Positions 15,364-19,922 of a stretch of 19,922 bases of DNA are shown one piece after another (the first letter of the stretch is position 1; each line of letters opens with the position of its first letter). A program made the position numbers and the translations under genes. Source of the stretch: Bacteroidales bacterium (GTDB lineage Bacteria > Bacteroidota > Bacteroidia > Bacteroidales > VadinHA17); assembly GCA_020353115.1 (NCBI GenBank), contig CP070687.1, positions 51,365 to 71,286 on the forward strand, given 5' to 3'. The notes under the pieces were generated by a model. That model saw only the letters and a program-made list of their open reading frames with translations. It had not been told where the DNA came from and ran no database searches.

Positions 15364-16287
15364 TCAGATGTTAATCCTGGATATCTTAATATTTTCCAGG
15401 TTTGTGCTTCCAACACCCATCTCATCTGCTTTTCTTATAAATGATACGGTTGCGGGTTCCATACCGAACATCCGGGCCGCAGCTGCATCAATCGTTACCA
15501 GGTTGGTTGAGATCAGAAGTGCCTTCATGTTCGTTACATCAGATTTGGAAACGCCCCTGGGTCCGTTCCTCATTAATGCGTTATAGGCATCCACAATATT
15601 CAGATGGGGTTTCTTTTCATAAGTGGCATAATCGGCAATGCATTGATTTAAGTCGTTTGAATGCCAGTATCTTCGGTCCCAGACAACCCCCATGAGGTTC
15701 TTCATCGCCAGGGATAGCCTCGTAGAACTATGGTTTTTCAAAACAGGGACATTGATGAAAACATCCGATTCAAGGATAAGTTCATGTACTTTTGCACTCT
15801 GTAATCTCTTTCCACCAGGGATCTTTACCTCACTGTAATAACCTTCTGTATTAGCCGGAACCATTTTACCCCCGGCATCCTTGACTGCTTTTTCGATACC
15901 GCTGTTTCGGTAACACCTTGTCATCTCATCAATGGTATTATCGAATACATATACCTGGCGGGCACCAGCATTCAAACATTGCTTAACGATTTCCTGAACC
16001 ATCAACGGATTGGTATTGGCTGCACGTTCCGGCAATGCATCCCAGCCGATATTGGGTTTGACAACCACAGTCTGCCCCGGCTTGACAAAGGTGCTCATCC
16101 CACCCAGCTGCCGGATCCCCCTGTCCAACATAACACCGGGTTCTCCACCCCTTACTGCGACAAGGTCAAACTGTTCCGACGAAACGGGTGTTGCTGCCCA
16201 TATTTTTTTGTACCCTCCAAGACTGAGCGCCGCTCCGGTAACTAAACCTGCCCCCACCGACTTTCTGAAAAACTCTCTTCTCTTCAT
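15364..16287 (-). CDS. Tat-exported DUF362 domain protein
   Basis: A 307-residue protein when started at the ATG at 16287, which begins MKRREFFRKSVGAG, a clear twin-arginine signal with a hydrophobic core after it. A longer frame open to 16482 adds 65 residues without family similarity and would bury the signal, so I reject it. The mature part is a DUF362 domain: VKPGQTVVVKPNIGWD, NPLMVQEIVKQCLNAGARQVYVFDNT, VFINVPVLKNHSSTRLSLAMKNLMGVV and the later WDRRYWH and NIVDAYNALMRNGPRG. DUF362 proteins are often paired with ferredoxin domains; their reaction is unknown. Here the ferredoxin part is the separate membrane protein encoded 3 bases downstream. It is divergent from larC. Confidence 0.85.
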   Translation of the reverse strand: MKRREFFRKSVGAGLVTGAALSLGGYKKIWAATPVSSEQFDLVAVRGGEPGVMLDRGIRQLGGMSTFVKPGQTVVVKPNIGWDALPERAANTNPLMVQEIVKQCLNAGARQVYVFDNTIDEMTRCYRNSGIEKAVKDAGGKMVPANTEGYYSEVKIPGGKRLQSAKVHELILESDVFINVPVLKNHSSTRLSLAMKNLMGVVWDRRYWHSNDLNQCIADYATYEKKPHLNIVDAYNALMRNGPRGVSKSDVTNMKALLISTNLVTIDAAAARMFGMEPATVSFIRKADEMGVGSTNLENIKISRINI

Positions 16288-16352
16288 TACTGATCTCGTT
16301 TTGAAAATTATATACACATCCTGAATTACGCGGGAAATTACAACCTTTTTCC

Positions 16353-16360
16353 CAAACTTA
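16353..16360 (-). promoter_or_regulatory. -7 box for the DUF362/iron-sulfur operon
   Basis: Reads TAAGTTTG on the minus strand, a full match to TAnnTTTG, predicting a leader of about 60 bases before the ATG at 16287. No TTG at the expected -33 distance was found. Confidence 0.45.
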
Positions 16361-16442
16361 TTGCGGAATTCGGAATTTATTAATGAATTTAAAATAATTC
16401 TAAATAAAATATAATAAGTAACATAGGTAGATGTTTGTATAT

Positions 16443-16545
16443 ATAATCCGGCAAACCGGATTATTCGAATACATGTCATCAAAACCTCCGTATTCGGTTT
16501 AGTTTATGTTATGTTACGGGAAATCTTCCCGTTTGTGGTTTTGAT
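16443..16545. repeat. Cluster of four perfect inverted repeats
   Basis: Hairpin 1: ATAATCCGG (16443-16451) and CCGGATTAT (16456-16464), a 9-base stem with loop CAAA. Hairpin 2: CGAATAC (16466-16472) and GTATTCG (16490-16496). Hairpin 3: ACGGGAA (16516-16522) and TTCCCGT (16526-16532). Long-range pair: ATCAAAACC (16478-16486) and GGTTTTGAT (16537-16545), enclosing hairpin 3. Because ATCAAAACC lies in the loop of hairpin 2, the two pairings would form a pseudoknot or alternative folds. The repeats are certain; their function is not. Confidence 0.75.
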
Positions 16546-16588
16546 AAATTCCTAATTCCCGATTTTCCTGTTTTTAACATAAATACAT

Positions 16589-16596
16589 TATATTTG
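16589..16596 (+). promoter_or_regulatory. -7 promoter box for larC
   Basis: TATATTTG matches TAnnTTTG fully; transcription would start near 16603, about 40 bases before the larC ATG. A CTG at 16568-16570 is the nearest thing to a -33 TTG. The start of the leader can form a CCTCG/CGAGG stem (16600-16604 with 16619-16623). Confidence 0.55.
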
Positions 16597-16642
16597 GCTC
16601 CTCGGTTTTGTTCTTACTCGAGGTTATCTGAAAAAAACGGAA

Positions 16643-17815
16643 ATGAAAATATTATACTACGATTGTTTTGCCGGTATAAGCGGTGATATGAATCTTGCTG
16701 CTATGGTTGACCTTGGTATAGAACCAGCATATCTTACGGGAGAATTAAAGAAGCTGAAGCTAAAGGATTTTGACTTGCTTTTTACCCGGGATCAACGCCA
16801 TGGTATTTCGGGAACACGTGCTGATGTAAAACTGAAAAAGGCTGATGATCAGTCTCACCGTACATTATCTGACATCGAATTAATCATTGACAGCTCGGAT
16901 CTGAACGATAATATCAAATCACAAAGCAGGAAAATATTCAGGATTCTGGCCGAAGCAGAAGCCAGGGTACATAATAAAACCCCGGAATCGGTTCATTTTC
17001 ATGAAGTAGGGGCGATTGATTCAATCGTGGATATTGTTGGTGCTGCCATTTGCTTCGATCACCTGAAAGTTGAAAAGGTTTTGGCCTCAACTGTCGAACT
17101 TGGTGGTGGAGTGGTTACCGGCGCTCATGGTAAACTTCCCGTTCCAGCACCGGCTACTGCAGAAATTCTACAGGGGATCCCGGTAAGCCTGGGGTCGGCC
17201 AGTTTTGAAACTACAACTCCCACGGGTGCTGCCATCCTTGCTGCAATCGTCGGAGAATTTACGGACCAGGTGGTTTTTGAGATAGAAAAGACTGCATATG
17301 GTATAGGACACAAGCAATCGGACGAAATTCCCAATGTCCTTCGGGTTTTCCTTGGTTCATTGGAAGAACCGGCAGATTCGAAGGAGATAATCATCGAATG
17401 TAACATCGATGATATGAATCCCGAATGGTATGATTATTTAATGGAAGAACTTTTCAATGCCGGTGCAAAAGAGGTATTTTATACTCCGGTTATAATGAAG
17501 AAGAGCAGGCCCGCGGTGAAAATCAGTGTTTTATGTACCAGGGATAAACTTGATGAGATAGGAAAGGTTTTATTCTCCAATACGACAACCCTGGGATTGC
17601 GGTCTTATACGGTTGAAAAAAAGGCCCTTGAACGCAGGTTTACAAAGTTGGAAACAGAATTTGGGGAGGTTACTTTGAAATCCTCCTACTATAAGGGCGA
17701 ACGAATACATACAAAACCCGAGTACGAGGATTGCAAACGGCTTGCGAAAGAGAATAACATTCCGTTGCATATCATTTACGAAAAAATAAAGGCCCTCCTG
17801 GAAGGATCCGGTTAG
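16643..17815 (+). CDS. larC: LarC, nickel-insertion cyclometallase for the nickel-pincer cofactor
   Basis: A 390-residue protein. LarC inserts nickel into the pyridinium dithiocarboxylic mononucleotide made by LarB and LarE, using CTP, to finish the nickel-pincer nucleotide cofactor of lactate racemase and relatives. Visible family motifs: YYDCFAGISGDM (6-16), VHFHEVGAIDSIVDIVG (117-133), TGAHGKLPVPAPAT (159-172), TTPTGAA (191-197), and in the C-terminal domain ECNIDDMNPEWYDY (252-265), KKSRPAVKISVLC (286-298) and TKPEYEDC (357-364). In Lactobacillus plantarum the two halves need a programmed ribosomal frameshift (larC1/larC2); here they are one continuous frame. It heads larC-larE-larB, 11 bases before larE. 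No larA lies in the window. Confidence 0.94.
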   Translation: MKILYYDCFAGISGDMNLAAMVDLGIEPAYLTGELKKLKLKDFDLLFTRDQRHGISGTRADVKLKKADDQSHRTLSDIELIIDSSDLNDNIKSQSRKIFRILAEAEARVHNKTPESVHFHEVGAIDSIVDIVGAAICFDHLKVEKVLASTVELGGGVVTGAHGKLPVPAPATAEILQGIPVSLGSASFETTTPTGAAILAAIVGEFTDQVVFEIEKTAYGIGHKQSDEIPNVLRVFLGSLEEPADSKEIIIECNIDDMNPEWYDYLMEELFNAGAKEVFYTPVIMKKSRPAVKISVLCTRDKLDEIGKVLFSNTTTLGLRSYTVEKKALERRFTKLETEFGEVTLKSSYYKGERIHTKPEYEDCKRLAKENNIPLHIIYEKIKALLEGSG

Positions 17816-17826
17816 TACTGTGTGTA

Positions 17827-18627
17827 ATGATAGACCATCCAAAATATAACCGCCTTGTCAGCTACCTGAAAGATCTTGGTAATGTTGCAATTGCATTTTC
17901 CGGAGGAGTAGACAGCACTTTTTTACTGGCTGTGGCTGCTGAAGCCTTGAATGACAATGTTATTGCCCTCACGGTAAAAGCTCCCTATATTGCCGAATGG
18001 GAGATTGTGGAAGCTGTAGAATTATGCAGGGCTTTAAAGATCCGGCACCAGATTGTTGAGACGGATATTCCCGATAATATCCGGAAAAATCCTCCTGACA
18101 GGTGTTATCTCTGTAAAAGAGAGATCTTTTCAACGCTCCTTGATATAGCACGTTCCAGCGGGATCGGGAATGTACTTGATGGCACGAATATGGATGATCC
18201 TTCGGATCACCGGCCGGGGATTAAGGCATTGAAAGAGCTCGGAATTAAAAGTCCTTTGCAGGAGACAGGCATAAACAAGGCTGAAGTACGCAGGTTTTCC
18301 GAGATGCTGGGGCTTCCGACATGGGATAAACCGTCTTATGCTTGTCTACTGACGAGACTCCCTCATGGTGTGGAAATAGAACCCGGCGAGTTAAAAAGAA
18401 TTGAGCTTGCTGAAAAATTCCTGATGGATCTTGGTTATAAGGCAGTACGGGTAAGGTCACATGGTACTATTGCCCGCATTGAGGCTGATCCTGATATATT
18501 GCCTGAACTTTCCGGGAAAAACCGGGCCGGAATGGTGGTGAAAAAGTTCAGGGATCTTGGGTTTACCTTTGTAACCCTTGACCTGGAAGGTTACCGTACA
18601 GGCAGTTTCAATACCTTTAAATCATGA
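17827..18627 (+). CDS. larE: LarE, ATP-dependent sulfur transferase for the nickel-pincer cofactor
   Basis: A 266-residue PP-loop enzyme. The ATP-pyrophosphatase loop SGGVDS is at 25-30. LarE adenylates the cofactor precursor's carboxylates and installs sulfur. The L. plantarum enzyme sacrifices its own Cys176; the equivalent here is C173 in PSYACLLTRLPHG. Two further cysteines, C93 and C96 in DRCYLCKRE, make the three-cysteine pattern reported for LarE types such as that of Thermotoga maritima, which hold a [4Fe-4S] cluster and are thought to transfer sulfur catalytically. Other family stretches: GTNMDDPSDHRPG (119-131) and SPLQETGINKAEVR (142-155). It starts 11 bases after larC. Confidence in the family is high; the Fe-S type is inferred from cysteines. 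Confidence 0.94.
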   Translation: MIDHPKYNRLVSYLKDLGNVAIAFSGGVDSTFLLAVAAEALNDNVIALTVKAPYIAEWEIVEAVELCRALKIRHQIVETDIPDNIRKNPPDRCYLCKREIFSTLLDIARSSGIGNVLDGTNMDDPSDHRPGIKALKELGIKSPLQETGINKAEVRRFSEMLGLPTWDKPSYACLLTRLPHGVEIEPGELKRIELAEKFLMDLGYKAVRVRSHGTIARIEADPDILPELSGKNRAGMVVKKFRDLGFTFVTLDLEGYRTGSFNTFKS

Positions 18628-18700
18628 ATGGCAAGGATTTAAATCATTTCCTCCCTGTTTGGATCCCTGTAAACCGGTGTAAATAAATTGGTATTTAACC

Positions 18701-18785
18701 CCCGAGCAAGCTCCGGACTCTTATCCCCACAGCAAGGCTGCGGGGAACCAGCCTGTGGCTGGCAGGCAGTGAGGATAAAAAAACC
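18701..18785. repeat. GC-rich multi-hairpin intergenic element
   Basis: Contains GAGC-AA-GCTC (18704-18713); CCCC..CAGC (18725-18733) pairing with GCTG..GGGG (18737-18745) with one A/C mismatch; CCAGCC (18748-18753) pairing perfectly with GGCTGG (18757-18762); an alternative GCTTG-like overlap in which GCCTG (18751-18755) pairs with CAGGC (18763-18767); and an outer TTATCC (18721-18726) with GGATAA (18773-18778). It ends in a run of A/C. Richer in GC than its surroundings. It looks like a REP-type repeat or a terminator; no second copy is present in this window. Confidence 0.55.
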
Positions 18786-18836
18786 CGAACGGTGAATAAT
18801 CCAGTAAGAAGAACCATAAAAACCGGTAAATGATTA

Positions 18837-18844
18837 TACTTTTG
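18837..18844 (+). promoter_or_regulatory. -7 promoter box for larB
   Basis: TACTTTTG is a full TAnnTTTG match 44 bases upstream of the larB ATG. No TTG at the -33 distance. It supports an independent transcript for larB. Confidence 0.5.
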
Positions 18845-18888
18845 TACAGGCTTATGAAGCATTTATAAACTGATCTCAACGTTACATT

Positions 18889-19635
18889 ATGAATCAAAAA
18901 GAACTCAAGAAACTACTGGAAGAAGTAAAAGATGGCAAAACGGATATCAACGACGCTATGAAACAGCTCCGGGACTATCCGTATAAGGATCTTGGTTATG
19001 CCAAAATTGACAACCAGAGGGAAATAAGAACGGGGTATCCGGAGATTATTTACTGTGCCGGGAAAACCGTTGACCAGGTTAAGGGAATAGCCGAATACAT
19101 GAACAGCAGGAACACCAACATCATTGCTACCAGAGCTACAATGGAAATGTATCAGGCTATCGGAACCATTATTCCCGAAGCCATTTATCACAAGGAAGCC
19201 AGAATAATCAGTATTACAAAGAAAAAACTATCCATTCCGGAGACATATATCTCCGTCATAACTGCCGGAACCTCAGATCTTCCTGTTGCAGAGGAAGCGG
19301 CAGTCACTGCAGAACTGCTCGGGAACAAAGTAGAAAGAGTATACGATGCCGGCGTTGCCGGAATCCATCGATTGGTAAGTAATATCCAGATCATCCGGAA
19401 CTCACGCGTGGTCATAGTTATAGCAGGAATGGAGGGTGCCCTTGCCAGTATCATCGGTGGTTTGATCAACAAACCCATTATTGCCGTTCCCACCAGTATC
19501 GGTTATGGTGCAAATTTCGGGGGAGTTTCAGCCCTTCTTGCCATGCTTACCAGTTGTGCAGCCGGTGTAAGTGTCGTAAATATTGACAACGGATTTGGAG
19601 CTGGTTACAATGCAAGCCTGATTAATAAGATCTGA
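18889..19635 (+). CDS. larB: LarB, nicotinate adenine dinucleotide carboxylase/hydrolase
   Basis: A 248-residue protein with a C-terminal PurE-like (AIR carboxylase) domain. LarB carboxylates the pyridinium ring of nicotinic acid adenine dinucleotide and hydrolyses its phosphoanhydride, the first step of nickel-pincer cofactor synthesis. Residues 1-50 form a helical start (ELKKLLEEVKDGKTDINDAM) typical of LarB, with RTGYPEIIYCAGKT at 47-60; the PurE-like part holds TAGTSDLPVAEEA (125-137), YDAGVAGIHRL (152-162), AGMEGALASIIGGL (179-192), PTSIGYGANFGG (201-212) and C223 in MLTSCAAGV, matching the covalent-adduct cysteine Cys221 of the L. plantarum enzyme. Separated from larE by 261 bases with its own likely promoter. 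Confidence 0.95.
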   Translation: MNQKELKKLLEEVKDGKTDINDAMKQLRDYPYKDLGYAKIDNQREIRTGYPEIIYCAGKTVDQVKGIAEYMNSRNTNIIATRATMEMYQAIGTIIPEAIYHKEARIISITKKKLSIPETYISVITAGTSDLPVAEEAAVTAELLGNKVERVYDAGVAGIHRLVSNIQIIRNSRVVIVIAGMEGALASIIGGLINKPIIAVPTSIGYGANFGGVSALLAMLTSCAAGVSVVNIDNGFGAGYNASLINKI

Positions 19636-19668
19636 TTTTGCGGATTCAATCGAATCGATGCCAAATCC

Positions 19669-19922
19669 ATGGCTGGTCAAAACAAAATATTGCTGTCAAC
19701 AACCTATTTCGGGCCTGTCCAATATTTTTCAAAGTTTTTACTACCGGGAGAAATTTTCCTTGAAAAGCATGAGAATTTCATCAAACAGACTTACCGTAAC
19801 CGTTGTATTATTTACGGTTCAAATGGCCCCCTGATTCTGACGGTTCCGGTTAAACGGGGCAGTTTTCATAAGGTACAGATCATGGCACTGGAAATCGATT
19901 ACCGGATCAAATGGCAGGAAAA
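19669..19922 (+). CDS. WbqC-family protein, N-terminal part (runs off the window)
   Basis: An open frame from the ATG at 19669 to the window end, 84 residues visible. It begins MAGQNKILLSTTYFGPVQYF and contains KQTYRNRCIIYGSNGPLILT followed by VPVKRG, the diagnostic stretch of the WbqC-like family. The family's function is poorly known; some members sit in polysaccharide loci, and in Bacteroidota a single copy is commonly found beside lepB. It starts 33 bases after larB, so it may be read through from that gene. An ATG at 19658 is in another frame and is not used. Confidence 0.85.
   Translation, partial: MAGQNKILLSTTYFGPVQYFSKFLLPGEIFLEKHENFIKQTYRNRCIIYGSNGPLILTVPVKRGSFHKVQIMALEIDYRIKWQE

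Larger units (their letters stand above)
16288..16642. promoter_or_regulatory. Divergent gap between DUF362 and larC operons
   Basis: 355 bases without a credible gene. On the minus strand CAAACTTA at 16353-16360 reads TAAGTTTG, a full -7 match 66 bases from the DUF362 ATG; on the plus strand TATATTTG at 16589-16596 serves larC. Between these two promoters lies a cluster of perfect inverted repeats (16443-16545), described separately. The stretch 16361-16440 is very AT-rich and shows nothing else. Confidence 0.55.
18628..18888. other. larE-larB gap with structured element and promoter
   Basis: 261 bases, unusually long inside a lar group. The first 70 show nothing notable. A GC-rich multi-hairpin element follows (18701-18785), then a -7 box (18837-18844). 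The promoter suggests larB can be transcribed separately from larCE. Confidence 0.5.

Noticed and set aside
16288..16482. N-terminal extension of the DUF362 protein (65 residues)
   Set aside because: The added residues do not resemble the family and would place the twin-arginine signal internally; the ATG at 16287 gives a textbook Tat signal, and a -7 box lies within the would-be extension.
17440..17560. Programmed frameshift in larC as in L. plantarum larC1/larC2
   Set aside because: The reading frame is continuous through the junction between the two domains, so no frameshift is needed.
1..19922. CRISPR arrays, tRNA genes and insertion sequences
   Set aside because: No regularly spaced repeats, cloverleaf-like sequences or transposase-like proteins were recognised by eye on either strand.

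Overview
The window looks like chromosomal DNA of a Bacteroidota bacterium, most plausibly a Bacteroidales/Marinilabiliales-type anaerobe or facultative anaerobe. The reasons are: Bacteroidota-style -7 boxes (TAnnTTTG) ahead of several genes; almost no Shine-Dalgarno sequences, infC being the clear exception; a DUF5777 beta-barrel protein; a CxxCxxC-type Crp/Fnr regulator; a long signal peptidase I; and a WbqC-family gene. The sequence is moderately AT-rich. No tRNA, rRNA, CRISPR array or transposase was seen.

Left block (1-6342): a six-gene minus-strand operon reads from 5333 down to 4. In transcription order it encodes a single-haem c-type lipoprotein, a DUF5777 outer-membrane barrel, a seven-haem cytochrome c with a C-terminal membrane anchor, a di-haem cytochrome b, a Tat-exported four-cluster ferredoxin and an NrfD/ActC-like quinone-interacting membrane subunit. 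This resembles the Hmc/Qrc/alternative complex III family of quinone-to-periplasm redox complexes, with possible outer-membrane parts added. No catalytic subunit is visible; one could lie left of base 1. A Crp/Fnr regulator with four FNR-like cysteines is transcribed divergently across a 304-base region rich in inverted repeats.

Central block (6554-13727): ridA, a PKD-domain lipoprotein on the minus strand, then the classical thrS-infC-rpmI-rplT translation operon (infC starting at a non-AUG codon), followed by dapB and lepB. These are mostly housekeeping genes.

Right block (13762-19635): between lepB and a wbqC-family gene sits an apparently inserted block. It holds a minus-strand pair (a Tat-exported DUF362 protein and a fused NapH/NapG-like iron-sulfur membrane protein) and, divergent from it, larC-larE-larB for the nickel-pincer nucleotide cofactor. 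The cofactor's usual client, the racemase LarA, is absent from the window. LarE has a three-cysteine signature suggesting an iron-sulfur, catalytic sulfur-transfer type. The divergent gap between DUF362 and larC carries a dense cluster of perfect inverted repeats, and the larE-larB gap holds a GC-rich multi-hairpin element.

Right edge: a WbqC-family gene runs off the end.
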